This document shows, piece by piece, positions 1 to 6,824 of a stretch of DNA of 7,903 nucleotides. Where the stretch lies: NCBI GenBank assembly GCA_022701475.1, contig JAKOOI010000514.1:1-7903 (forward strand). The letters are read 5' to 3'. Position numbers and translations under genes: made by a program. This stretch comes from Weeksellaceae bacterium (GTDB lineage Bacteria > Bacteroidota > Bacteroidia > Flavobacteriales > Weeksellaceae). Numbering within the stretch: position 1 is the first letter of the stretch; every line of letters begins with the position of its first letter. The notes beneath the pieces were generated by a model, which searched no databases, had not been told where the DNA came from, and saw only the letters and a list, made by a program, of their open reading frames with translations.

Positions 1-326
1 ATGCCGTTCGTGGTGACATTCAGGATTTCCCCTCTTTTGGAAGGATACCATTGGCCTGAATACCAGAAGTAATAGACGGGAGCAAGCGCAGTGGATTCAT
101 TTCCTGCAAGCGTAGTCGTATTGTAAACCAGGATCCCGTTTTCCGGGGAAGGAATCGTGGTATTGTCTGTCCTGGCCGTAAGCGCGATGTTCGGTCCCAG
201 GAATCCGCGGTTGGGTGACACGATATCCAGTGCAGCAGACGGATTGGGAGTCGTTGTGCCTATACCTACTTGAGAATTCCAGAAAGAAAGGCTCAGTACA
301 GACAACAGGGCATATAATTTTTTCAT
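1..326 (-). CDS. Secreted protein, N-terminal part only (cut by window edge)
   Basis: Only the first 108 codons are in the window; the gene runs off the left edge. The start at 324-326 follows the stop of the preceding gene by 5 bp. Residues 1-19 form a signal peptide (KK, hydrophobic stretch, then W-N-S-Q). From residue 20 comes VGIGTTTPNPSAALDI, followed by NRGFLGPNIALT, GILVYNT and a YYFWYSGQW stretch. This is the N-terminal module seen at the front of many secreted Bacteroidetes proteins, and it is shared with the two genes just upstream. The molecular role of that module is not known to me. Whether this third protein also ends in a C-type lectin domain cannot be seen. It is the last visible gene of the minus-strand operon and is probably exported to the periplasm or beyond. 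Confidence 0.88.
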   Translation of the reverse strand, partial: MKKLYALLSVLSLSFWNSQVGIGTTTPNPSAALDIVSPNRGFLGPNIALTARTDNTTIPSPENGILVYNTTTLAGNESTALAPVYYFWYSGQWYPSKRGEILNVTTNG

Positions 327-331
327 AAAGT

Positions 332-1249
332 TTACTGGTTAAATTCAACAATGAGGTGATTGATGTTGACGCCGGAGAAATCCGTAAAATAACAGTCGGC
401 GGTATACCAGAGCCGGTTGGCGTTATAGGCAGATCCGGCAATCAGGTTACACCTGCCGTTTCCTGCAGGAGCGGGATTATTGGGAGCAAAAAAAGACTGT
501 ACGGATGCATTGTTGTCCCAGTTGCTCCGCCAGGTTTCATTGGTAATCCAGCGGTACCGCTCCGGGTTTCCGGGCGTTTTCACGGAGGTGTACCCGATCC
601 ATACAGGATCATTCAGGGGGTTTGCAGGATTGTTCAGGATGTTGTTCCGGACAAAATTCCATTCCCGGCCTGCCGTAATGGTCACCATATAGCCGCCGGT
701 ATTCTTAATGGCCTCATACGTGGAAGCAAAGCTCTGTCCGCTTCCGTCTGCCACCTTGTACCCGCAATAGGTATGCCCGTTGCCGCCTGCATTCTGTTCC
801 CATTTGAGGCATTGGGTCTTGGTTGCCGTCGTATTGCCGATAGGGAAAGAAGCCGGGGCGGTGCTGCCGGTGCCGGCAGGCGCATAGCCCAGGATTCCGG
901 GATCCACGTTCTGGATGATGGTAAAGCGGTTATTGATGCCCCCGATGGTCTCCCAGTGCGGGGATGGGGTGACGGACCAGTAATAGTATCCCTGCTCCAG
1001 GGTTTCCGTAATCCTGTCGTTGTATACCAGCAGCCCGGCTTTGGGAACCTGGGCAATGGGGCTGTAATCCGTAAGCGAATTCAGTGAAACCACCGGAAGG
1101 GCCACGCCTTTATCGGCACCCGCTTTCTCAATCTGGAAAAAAGCGGAACTTTCATACTGTGCAGGCGGAACATTGATGTACACCTGCGCACCCAGGGTAG
1201 AGAGCATGCCTCCGGCCAGCAGGGCGGCGGCTGTAATCATTCTTTTCAT
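332..1249 (-). CDS. Secreted C-type-lectin-like protein with altered Ca site
   Basis: 305 residues. Residues 1-21 are a signal peptide ending GAQ. Residues 22-103 are a diverged copy of the N-terminal module (AGLLVYND, GYYYW). Residues about 147-305 look like a C-type lectin-like fold: Cys147/Cys162 near its entry, GGYMVTITAGREWNF (185-199), WIGY (217-220), YRWIT (232-236), then Cys267 and Cys286 and a closing HLIVEFN strand. The paralogue at 1254-2147 aligns over its whole length (LGY.P.GTG, YCGY, EWNF.R, WIGY, LIVEFN). In the classical family the EPN and WND motifs bind calcium and sugar; here the matching positions read NPA (258-260) and WYTAD (281-285), so calcium-dependent sugar binding may be lost or changed. 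The gene lies 4 bp after its upstream paralogue and 5 bp before the next gene, so it is probably co-transcribed. The lectin call rests on motif pattern only; the ligand is unknown. Confidence 0.9.
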   Translation of the reverse strand: MKRMITAAALLAGGMLSTLGAQVYINVPPAQYESSAFFQIEKAGADKGVALPVVSLNSLTDYSPIAQVPKAGLLVYNDRITETLEQGYYYWSVTPSPHWETIGGINNRFTIIQNVDPGILGYAPAGTGSTAPASFPIGNTTATKTQCLKWEQNAGGNGHTYCGYKVADGSGQSFASTYEAIKNTGGYMVTITAGREWNFVRNNILNNPANPLNDPVWIGYTSVKTPGNPERYRWITNETWRSNWDNNASVQSFFAPNNPAPAGNGRCNLIAGSAYNANRLWYTADCYFTDFSGVNINHLIVEFNQ

Positions 1250-1253
1250 TTTC

Positions 1254-2147
1254 TCAGTTGTTAAATTCTACGATTAAAAAGTTGGCAGGGCTTCCGTTAA
1301 GGGTGGTGGAACTGCACGGATCGTTGTACCAGCCCCTTGTCGGATTGGATGCAGGGGAAATCCGTACACAGCCGGAAGTCCCGTTCGGCTCCCCGGGTTC
1401 ATAATTTGTCTGGAGCGTTGACGAATTGGACCAGTTGATATCCGATTTTTCTCCGGTGATCCAGGTATATTCCGGTTCATTGCCGGGATACTGTATGGTA
1501 TTGTACCCGATCCAGATGTTATTATTGGAATTTCCGGATCCGTTCAGGAAGTTGGTCCTGATGAAATTCCATTCGTTCTGGGAAGTAATGGCCGTCATAT
1601 AGCCGTTGAGGAACTGCCCCATTTCGAAAGCGCCGTTCCAGTCTACCGAAGCATTCAGATTGTAGCCGCAGTATAGGTGCGTCGGGGCACCGAGGTAGGA
1701 ATCCGTAAAGGAAAAACAGCCCTGCTTGGTCGCCTGTACGCCGTTATAGCTGAAAGTGTCCGGGGACTGTGCGCCGGTGCCGAACGGATTGTATCCCAGT
1801 ACAGAAGCATACATCCCGGGCGTGCTGGAAGTTACCGTAGAACTGGCACCGCTGTAGAAGGGCTTCCATACCGATGCCGTACTGTCCCAGTAATAATATC
1901 CCGGGTCCAGTGCGGTATTGTCTGTGGTATTATACACCAGAAGCCCTTCCTTCGGACTGCTGATCGTGGCCGCATCGGCAGTTCCGGCCAGGGCCACCCG
2001 CGGTGCCAGAAACCCCCGCCCTGCTGCCGACATATCCAGGACAGAACTGGGGTCCGGCGAAGCAGTATTGATACCAACCTGGGAATACAGCGGCCCGCAA
2101 CCCAGCAGCAGCAACCCTAAAGGCAAGAAAATCGTTTTCTTTGTCAT
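1254..2147 (-). CDS. Secreted C-type-lectin-like protein with EPN motif
   Basis: 297 residues and the first gene of the lectin-like operon. An N-terminal hydrophobic segment (about 5-17) contains LLGC, so it could be a lipoprotein (Cys17) or be cut after YSQ (23). Residues 24-95 hold the common N-terminal module (VGINTASPDPSSVLDM, RGFLAPRVAL, GLLVYNT, GYYYW). Residues about 144-297 match the C-type lectin-like pattern: Cys144/Cys160, GYMTAITSQNEWNFIR, WIGY (212-215), YTWIT (227-231), PGEPNG with EPN at 253-255, Cys260, GWYNDPC (272-278) and a final LIVEFN strand. EPN is the classical mannose-type calcium/sugar motif and W-Y-N-D resembles the second WND calcium motif. I infer a cell-surface or secreted calcium-dependent glycan-binding role. 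The start at 2145-2147 gives the signal sequence directly. The C1-C4 disulfide of the family is missing. Confidence 0.92.
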   Translation of the reverse strand: MTKKTIFLPLGLLLLGCGPLYSQVGINTASPDPSSVLDMSAAGRGFLAPRVALAGTADAATISSPKEGLLVYNTTDNTALDPGYYYWDSTASVWKPFYSGASSTVTSSTPGMYASVLGYNPFGTGAQSPDTFSYNGVQATKQGCFSFTDSYLGAPTHLYCGYNLNASVDWNGAFEMGQFLNGYMTAITSQNEWNFIRTNFLNGSGNSNNNIWIGYNTIQYPGNEPEYTWITGEKSDINWSNSSTLQTNYEPGEPNGTSGCVRISPASNPTRGWYNDPCSSTTLNGSPANFLIVEFNN

Positions 2148-2179
2148 ACTATATCATTTTATTTTATCCTATTAATTAT

Positions 2180-2208
2180 CAAAAAACCCGGAATACCGGT
2201 TAAACAAA
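2180..2208 (-). promoter_or_regulatory. Weak promoter candidate or attenuator upstream of lectin operon
   Basis: On the minus strand a TTTG (2205-2208) lies 17 bp before GTTTTTTG (2180-2187), a partial match to the Bacteroidetes TTTG / TAnnTTTG arrangement (the TA is missing). The spacer holds a short inverted repeat, AACCGG-tatt-CCGGGTT with a one-base bulge, which runs into six T's. It can be read as a weak promoter or as a small hairpin-plus-T-run terminator/attenuator. The lectin start codon lies 33 bp further downstream. Confidence 0.25.
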
Positions 2209-2609
2209 GCAATACCCATCAGTTGTCAGACAGTGAGAGATACAGGATCACGGCCGCTTCCGTCCGGAGACCAGCCTCTTATGCAACGGCCGGTGCGGTC
2301 ATAAGCCTGTCATCCGGTTGTTTTTTCTTACCGGCTTCAGGCCGGCCGTTTCCACGGGCAGCAATGAATCCGTTTCCGTCACTTTCCCCTGCCGGAACCT
2401 GTTTCCTGAATACAAACCCGCTGTACCGCCAAAAATAAGAAAAATTTCTGCTTACCACAGATTTCCGGTGAAATTCTTTCATTGATCATATGGATATGGT
2501 TAATTTTTTTTATGTATGCTGTTGCCATCCGGAATCATATACGGAATAAGTAGCCGGACAGATTGGGGAAGCTTCAGAATCCGGTAACTTTTTACAGCCG
2601 GTCAGCAGC

Positions 2610-2635
2610 GTGTGCAGATATCGTCTGCGGATATC
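2610..2635. repeat. Two-unit 13 bp tandem repeat
   Basis: GTGTGCAGATATC (2610-2622) is followed directly by GTCTGCGGATATC (2623-2635), with 11 of 13 positions identical. The function is unknown; with only two units it could be a replication slip. Confidence 0.45.
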
Positions 2636-2692
2636 CTCCCGGTGCCCTGCAGTAGGGTCCGGTTTTGCAGGAATGCAGGATACCCTGTGAAA

Positions 2693-2713
2693 AGAACGGG
2701 TAAAACCCGTTCT
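2693..2713. repeat. REP-like hairpin A
   Basis: A perfect 9 bp inverted repeat, AGAACGGGT and ACCCGTTCT, with an AAA loop. It is followed one base later by ATTGATG, the same heptamer that follows hairpin D at 2863-2882. There is no T-run on either side, so a terminator is unlikely. It is probably one member of a dispersed palindromic repeat family. Confidence 0.6.
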
Positions 2714-2771
2714 CATTGATGTTACGGCCCTGTAGTAAAGTAAGTTCGATGTAAAAGTCAATAAAATTCAT

Positions 2772-2800
2772 ATCAGCCCGTTTATTACGGGAGGCCTGAT
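2772..2800. repeat. REP-like hairpin B, bulged stem
   Basis: ATCAG-CCCGT (2772-2781) pairs with ACGGG (2787-2791) and, after a four-base bulge AGGC, with CTGAT (2796-2800). This gives a 10 bp stem with a TTATT loop. A bulged imperfect palindrome is typical of REP elements. It lies between hairpins A and C. Confidence 0.45.
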
Positions 2801-2828
2801 GATCCGGCACAGCTGAATGCGGATAGAT

Positions 2829-2862
2829 TTGGGCTAAAGCCGAAGATATACCGCTATCATGA
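2829..2862. repeat. REP-like unit C (degenerate hairpin plus CGCTAT tail)
   Basis: TTGGGCTAAAGCCGAA (2829-2844) folds into a 7-position stem with one G-G mismatch and an AA loop. It shares the core GGGCTAAAGCC with hairpin D. Eight bases later comes CGCTATCATGA (2852-2862), nearly the same tail as after hairpin D (CGCTATTGATGG). C and D are therefore two neighbouring copies of one unit, C being the more decayed. Confidence 0.5.
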
Positions 2863-2892
2863 CGTCGGGCTAAAGCCCGACGCTATTGATGG
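2863..2892. repeat. REP-like unit D (perfect hairpin plus CGCTATTGATGG tail)
   Basis: CGTCGGGCTAAAGCCCGACG (2863-2882) is a perfect 9 bp inverted repeat around an AA loop. The tail CGCTATTGATGG (2881-2892) overlaps the last two stem bases. Perfect pairing next to a degenerate copy suggests that it is the younger copy. The GGGCTAAAGCCC core resembles dispersed palindromes I associate with Chryseobacterium-type genomes; that is recollection, not a search result. Confidence 0.6.
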
Positions 2893-3143
2893 ATGCAACT
2901 TATTAATTGTGAACTCAAATGGGTGACCGGATTAACAGGAAGGAAGCAAGAAGTTCCTTTTGCCGGATTAACAGTCAGCAGTCTTGTGTGGGAAATGATC
3001 ATATTCTATTCTTCGAAGAGTAATGCTTCCTGGAAAGGCGTAACCGATTTTCTGTCCTGTATTTTACATAAAGTATTTAAACCGGTTTCATAGTATCGAA
3101 TTCACGTTGGTAAGCTATGGGTCTTTGTTAAAGCAGATAAACC

Positions 3144-3186
3144 GCAGTCAGGAATCAGCCGGCCACCGCCCTGAAAGAAAGACTGC
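3144..3186 (-). terminator. Possible terminator downstream of the response regulator
   Basis: GCAGTC (3144-3149) pairs with GACTGC (3181-3186). Inside this, TCAG/CTGA and GGC/GCC (3155-3174) form a second bulged stem with a CACC loop. It begins 1 bp beyond the response regulator stop codon (3188-3190). On the minus strand only a weak T-rich tract (GGTTTATCT) follows, so a classical intrinsic terminator is uncertain. Confidence 0.3.
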
Positions 3187-3187
3187 A

Positions 3188-3826
3188 TCACAGCCTGTTG
3201 CTCTGCTCTTCGAGGTTCCTGAACTCCAGGTGAATCTTGACCAGTTCCGCTACATTGTCCACTTTCAGCTTGGCGAAGATCCTTTTCTTGTAGGTGGTTA
3301 CCGTACCGGGTTTCAGCGAAAGCAGATTGGTGATCTCCAGATTGCCCTTTCCTTCCACCAGGTACATGAAAACTTCGTATTCCCGTGCCGAGAGGATCTG
3401 CTGGGGCCCGATCCTTTCGAAAAGCGAACGCGGGCTTCCGGCCTGCCCTTCCGGGAATGCGGAACCATTGGAGTACAGCGACTGTACGGCCTCCATAATC
3501 TGGTCGTAGCTGCATTGCTTGCTGAGGAATCCGTCTGCCCCTTCACTGATCAGCTGGCGTACGGTCTCTCCTGTGAATCCTGAAAACAGGAGGATCTTCA
3601 TGCCGGGATTCAGCAGTTTCATATGTTTGATCACCGATCGCTGCACGCCCCGCATCTGGATGTCCATAATCAGCAGGTCGATGGCTTTTTCGGAGATAAT
3701 TTTTTCGGCTTCAAAATAGTTTTCGGCGAAATCTATTTCCACATCGCGGTAATTGTCCTCGAAGGCTACAGCGACCCCTAATCGTACAATGGAATGGTCG
3801 TCGGCAATTAAAATTTTTCTGAACAT
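3188..3826 (-). CDS. NarL/LuxR-family response regulator
   Basis: 212 residues, the usual length for this family. Residues 1-120 are a receiver domain: acidic pair Asp9-Asp10, predicted phospho-acceptor Asp55 in LLIMDIQM, Ser82 in LLFSGF at the conserved Thr/Ser position, and Lys103 in FLSKQ. After a linker, residues about 145-200 are a LuxR-type helix-turn-helix (LSAREYEVF, then LEITNLLSLKPGTVTTYKKRIFAKLKV). It should be phosphorylated by the adjacent kinase and bind DNA as a dimer to control transcription. Its start codon at 3824-3826 lies inside the last codons of the kinase gene, with a 19 bp overlap, which implies translational coupling and a fixed kinase-regulator ratio. Target genes are not visible; the lectin-like operon downstream and its own operon are candidates. 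All catalytic residues needed for phosphorylation appear intact. Confidence 0.95.
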   Translation of the reverse strand: MFRKILIADDHSIVRLGVAVAFEDNYRDVEIDFAENYFEAEKIISEKAIDLLIMDIQMRGVQRSVIKHMKLLNPGMKILLFSGFTGETVRQLISEGADGFLSKQCSYDQIMEAVQSLYSNGSAFPEGQAGSPRSLFERIGPQQILSAREYEVFMYLVEGKGNLEITNLLSLKPGTVTTYKKRIFAKLKVDNVAELVKIHLEFRNLEEQSNRL

Positions 3827-6801
3827 AGGTTTTTTATTTTGATGGTTACCAGGGTGCCCTGAAACCGGTTAGTATCGAATTTTATGTTGGCGTCTATCTT
3901 CTTGATGAGGCGGATCACCAGGTGGAGGCCCAGCCCGAAATGCCGGAACACCATGTCTTTCCCGTCGTCAGACTCATACAGGGCATTGTAATAATCGCGC
4001 TGTTCGGCCTGCATGCCGGTTCCCGTGTCCGAAAGCCGTACCGTCACGGTATCGCCCTCCCTCTCCGCATCGAATATGATCATGCCCTGCATGGTGTTCT
4101 TGACGGCATTATCCAGCAGGTTATGGAAGATGATGCCGATAATGGACTCGCTAACGGATATCATAAGGTCAGGCGGCACATTATTGACAATGCGTACGTT
4201 GTTATAGCCGGCCATATCCCCGAAAAGCCGGATTTTGCTTTCGGTAAGGTCCCGCAGGGCATATTCTTCCGGTGCCAGGATGTTGCTGCTGTTGAAGACT
4301 TCGCGGTATTCCTTCAGGTGTACGGTCAGGTTGTACAGCTCTTCGGTGGAGCGGTACATGCTGTCGAAGTATTTCCGGGTAAGGTCCGGGTTATTGGTTT
4401 TCAGCATTACCTGCGAAAGATTGGACAGGTGCCTGATCGGCGTGGTGATGTCGTGGGTAATGGCCTGGAAGAGGTCTTCCTGGTAGCCGGTTTCCTTTTC
4501 GAGTTCCATTTCGGTCTGTTCCAACTTGTGCATTACAGATTCTATCAAATCTTCCTGACGGCTGAATTTCTTCAGGAGTTTCCAGCTGAGCACCACAATG
4601 ATCACGATAGCGCCGAGGCCCAGCAGCATCCTGAACCAGGCCGTCTCATAAAAATACGGCTGTATGTAGAACGGGACTTCCTTATAGGTATACTTTCCGT
4701 TGCCGGTGCGGACCCGGAGGTGCAGGACGTGGTTTCCGGAAGGGAGTTTTTCAAGCACGAAGGTGCGGTTGTCCTCCAGCGGGATCCAGTTTTTGGCCAG
4801 GCGGCTGTCCATCTGCCCTTCTACCGTCAGGTTGTCTTCGTTGCCGAAGAAAGGGATATCCACAAAGATTTCCGCCCGGTAGAAGTCCCGCTCCAGGGAC
4901 AGCATACCGGTAAAGGTACGGACTGTTTTCCCGGTCTTTACCCTTTCCACGAAAATATTACCGGCAGACGGCAATGGGCTGGGAACGTTTTCAGGCCGGA
5001 AAAACACCAGCCCGTCCATGGAAGGATAGACGAAATGGCCGTCGCCCAGCAGCGTGGCCCCGGGCCTTCCGCCCCCGTTGAACTCATTGGTATGCAATCC
5101 GTCCCTGGTGGAATAGCGGTAGTAAAAGACTTCCCTGCCCGGATTCCGGGCGTAGGCATACAGGTTTGCCTTATGGGTTTTATACAGCCCGTTGTTGGTA
5201 GAGATCCACAGGAAGCCCTTCCGGTCTTCCAGGATGTCATGGGAGGAGGCCAGGTTCCTGTTTTTGTCAACAGGCATCCGGATCAGCTTCAGGCCGTCCA
5301 TCAGGAAGAACCCGTCTGCCTGGCTTACGGCCCAGAAGCTGCCGTCGCGGGTCCGGCATATGTTTTTAATACCGGCAGCACCGCTCACCTTTTTCATGCT
5401 TCCGTTCTTTTGATCCAGCAGGTACAGCCCGTCCTGGCAGCCTGTAAGCAGCCGGTGTTCAGTATATCTGCGGATGCAGTTGACGCTGCCGGCCATAGGA
5501 TATGTTCTTTTGATGGCTGAGAAGCTGCCGTCCGTGAACTCGATCAGCAGGTGCCTGTTGTTTTTGCCGGTGCTGATGAAATACCGTCCGCCGGAACGGA
5601 AGATGTACCGGATGCCGAAATCGAAGGACCGCTTCCGGAAGGGTCTGAAGGAAGGAGGCCGGTAATACATCAGGGTGCTGTCTTTGAAGCAGATCAGGTT
5701 CCCCTGTTCATCGTAGAGCATGCTGTCTGAGTTATGATCCGTTCTGAAGTTCAGGTCCTTCACGACATGCGCGGAGTCGCAAACCAGGCCTTTTGAGGTG
5801 ACGGCTTCCGTGCGGCTGTATGGCAATAATGAGTATACCAGAGGAAGCCGGTACGGCTCCGTGCTCTTCACACAGGAGAAATTCAGCAGCCTGAGCACCT
5901 GCAGCCCTTTCGTCAGGCTTCCCAGGTACAGGATCCGGTATTGCTCATCATAGTACATGGAGTAAAACTGGTGGTTGCCGAAACCCGGGTAACGGAGGAG
6001 CTTCTCTGCGGAAAGCCGGCTGCCGTCGTACAGTACCCGGTAGACCCCGTCTGTGCGGATCAGGAATACCTGCCCGTTGACCTGCTGCCAGTAAATCATG
6101 CTCCCGGGTTCCGAAAACAGCGGGCACGGTACCTTACGGATCTTCCCGTTGGTAAGGGCCATGATTTCCCGGCTCCGGTCATCCCGTACAAACACGGTTT
6201 CCCCGAAGGCAAAAACACTACCCATATTCCGCGGATCAAAATGACCGGTAACGGCCTGAACCGGCTTTCCGGGCTGCAGGAAGCCGATTCTGCCCTTCGA
6301 GAACAAATACGTACCTGTGCGCGCAGAAACCATATAAGCCCTTTCCGGTGTAAGTTCACTCAGGTTTCTCTTCCGGTAATACATATAAAACTGTCCGCCT
6401 ACGGTCTTTCCGTCATCCGCATCATACCGGGAAAGCTTTACCGGCTGGCGGCCCCGGATCAGCAGGGCATCCCGGTTGTACTCGCTGAAGATCATGATGC
6501 TGTCCTTCCGGATATTGCCGAAAAATGTCCTGAAATGGAGATTGCTGGCCCCGAGCTCGCGGTAGGTCATGAAATTCCGGCCGTCGTAACGTACGATCCC
6601 CTGCTCCGTCGACAGCCAGAGGTAGCCGTATTTATCCTCTACTATATCCTTGATGCTGTTCTGCGGAAGGCCGTTGTCTGTGGTATACCAGACGGAAGAA
6701 AAAAGCTGGCCCCGGACCACGCCACAAAATATAAAGAAAAGTAGAGTTATTACCCTTAAAAAATCACCGCTTAAAGTAGAATTATGATTCCCTGAGGTCA
6801 T
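3808..6801 (-). CDS. Two-component propeller sensor histidine kinase
   Basis: 997 residues from the start chosen here. Residues 1-32 form a signal peptide/anchor (ITLLFFIFCGVVRGQ). Residues about 37-610 form a periplasmic propeller: NGLPQNSI (43-50), YGYLWLSTEQGIVRYDG (59-75), DGSFWAVS (486-493), KGFLWISTNNGLY (528-540), then DGLHTNEFN and DGLVFFRPE of a last blade. A Y_Y_Y-type beta domain follows (about 634-715), then one membrane helix (722-746) and a coiled-coil linker. The transmitter has an H-box AITHDITTPIRHL (His783), N-box HNLLDNA (893-899), DTGTG (925-929) and GLGLHLV (956-962). It has no receiver or AraC domain, so it is not a one-piece hybrid; the separate regulator downstream supplies the output. 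A longer frame runs to an ATG at 6954, but that would read through the promoter-like site at 6825-6851 and delay the signal peptide by 51 residues. The ligand, often a glycan in this family, is unknown. Confidence 0.93.
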   Translation of the reverse strand: MTSGNHNSTLSGDFLRVITLLFFIFCGVVRGQLFSSVWYTTDNGLPQNSIKDIVEDKYGYLWLSTEQGIVRYDGRNFMTYRELGASNLHFRTFFGNIRKDSIMIFSEYNRDALLIRGRQPVKLSRYDADDGKTVGGQFYMYYRKRNLSELTPERAYMVSARTGTYLFSKGRIGFLQPGKPVQAVTGHFDPRNMGSVFAFGETVFVRDDRSREIMALTNGKIRKVPCPLFSEPGSMIYWQQVNGQVFLIRTDGVYRVLYDGSRLSAEKLLRYPGFGNHQFYSMYYDEQYRILYLGSLTKGLQVLRLLNFSCVKSTEPYRLPLVYSLLPYSRTEAVTSKGLVCDSAHVVKDLNFRTDHNSDSMLYDEQGNLICFKDSTLMYYRPPSFRPFRKRSFDFGIRYIFRSGGRYFISTGKNNRHLLIEFTDGSFSAIKRTYPMAGSVNCIRRYTEHRLLTGCQDGLYLLDQKNGSMKKVSGAAGIKNICRTRDGSFWAVSQADGFFLMDGLKLIRMPVDKNRNLASSHDILEDRKGFLWISTNNGLYKTHKANLYAYARNPGREVFYYRYSTRDGLHTNEFNGGGRPGATLLGDGHFVYPSMDGLVFFRPENVPSPLPSAGNIFVERVKTGKTVRTFTGMLSLERDFYRAEIFVDIPFFGNEDNLTVEGQMDSRLAKNWIPLEDNRTFVLEKLPSGNHVLHLRVRTGNGKYTYKEVPFYIQPYFYETAWFRMLLGLGAIVIIVVLSWKLLKKFSRQEDLIESVMHKLEQTEMELEKETGYQEDLFQAITHDITTPIRHLSNLSQVMLKTNNPDLTRKYFDSMYRSTEELYNLTVHLKEYREVFNSSNILAPEEYALRDLTESKIRLFGDMAGYNNVRIVNNVPPDLMISVSESIIGIIFHNLLDNAVKNTMQGMIIFDAEREGDTVTVRLSDTGTGMQAEQRDYYNALYESDDGKDMVFRHFGLGLHLVIRLIKKIDANIKFDTNRFQGTLVTIKIKNLCSEKF

Positions 6802-6824
6802 GGTTTTTAAAATTATTAACCCTT

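Larger units (their letters stand above)
2148..3187. other. Gene-free intergenic stretch of about 1 kb
   Basis: No reading frame here has a recognisable domain, signal peptide or convincing start. The longest open frames are 66-83 codons, overlap one another on both strands and run through hairpins, so I treat them as chance. The stretch contains the operon leader (2148-2220), a GC-richer segment without visible structure (2220-2450), an AT-rich patch (2450-2520), a two-unit 13 bp tandem repeat, a cluster of REP-like hairpins (2693-2892), a short copy of kinase-gene sequence (3079-3110) and a possible terminator next to the response regulator. Confidence 0.6.

Noticed and set aside
356..1087. 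A 243-codon plus-strand open frame
   Set aside because: Antisense to the lectin-like gene at 332-1249; composition is Gly/Val/Arg-rich as expected of a shadow frame.
332..2147. Diversity-generating retroelement variable proteins (C-type lectin fold at the C-terminus)
   Set aside because: No reverse transcriptase, template repeat or near-identical adenine-mutated pair is visible. The two domains differ throughout, not only at adenines. Sequence left of the window would need checking to exclude it fully.
2592..2810. Overlapping minus-strand frames of 72 and 83 codons
   Set aside because: They run through hairpins A and B and the 13 bp tandem repeat, and two frames overlap each other. The repeats explain the open frames better than a gene does.
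2863..2882. Intrinsic terminator
   Set aside because: The stem is strong, but no T-run follows on either strand and no gene ends close by.
2693..2892. CRISPR array
   Set aside because: The repeats differ in stem sequence, spacing is irregular, and there are no constant-length spacers or cas genes.
2893..3093. A 66-codon plus-strand open frame after the REP-like cluster
   Set aside because: No recognised similarity, no signal peptide and no clear promoter. Its start lies right beside repeat unit D, and its end overlaps the kinase-like fragment.
3922..5520. A 532-codon plus-strand open frame
   Set aside because: It is fully antisense to the kinase, whose domains and catalytic motifs are clear. 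The antisense translation has no recognisable domain. Long antisense frames are expected in GC-balanced coding DNA.
5941..6744. A 267-codon plus-strand open frame
   Set aside because: Antisense to the propeller part of the kinase; no domain or export signal recognised.
3808..6801. One-piece hybrid two-component system (kinase, receiver and AraC domain in one protein)
   Set aside because: The protein stops after the ATPase domain; the receiver and DNA-binding domain are in the separate overlapping gene.
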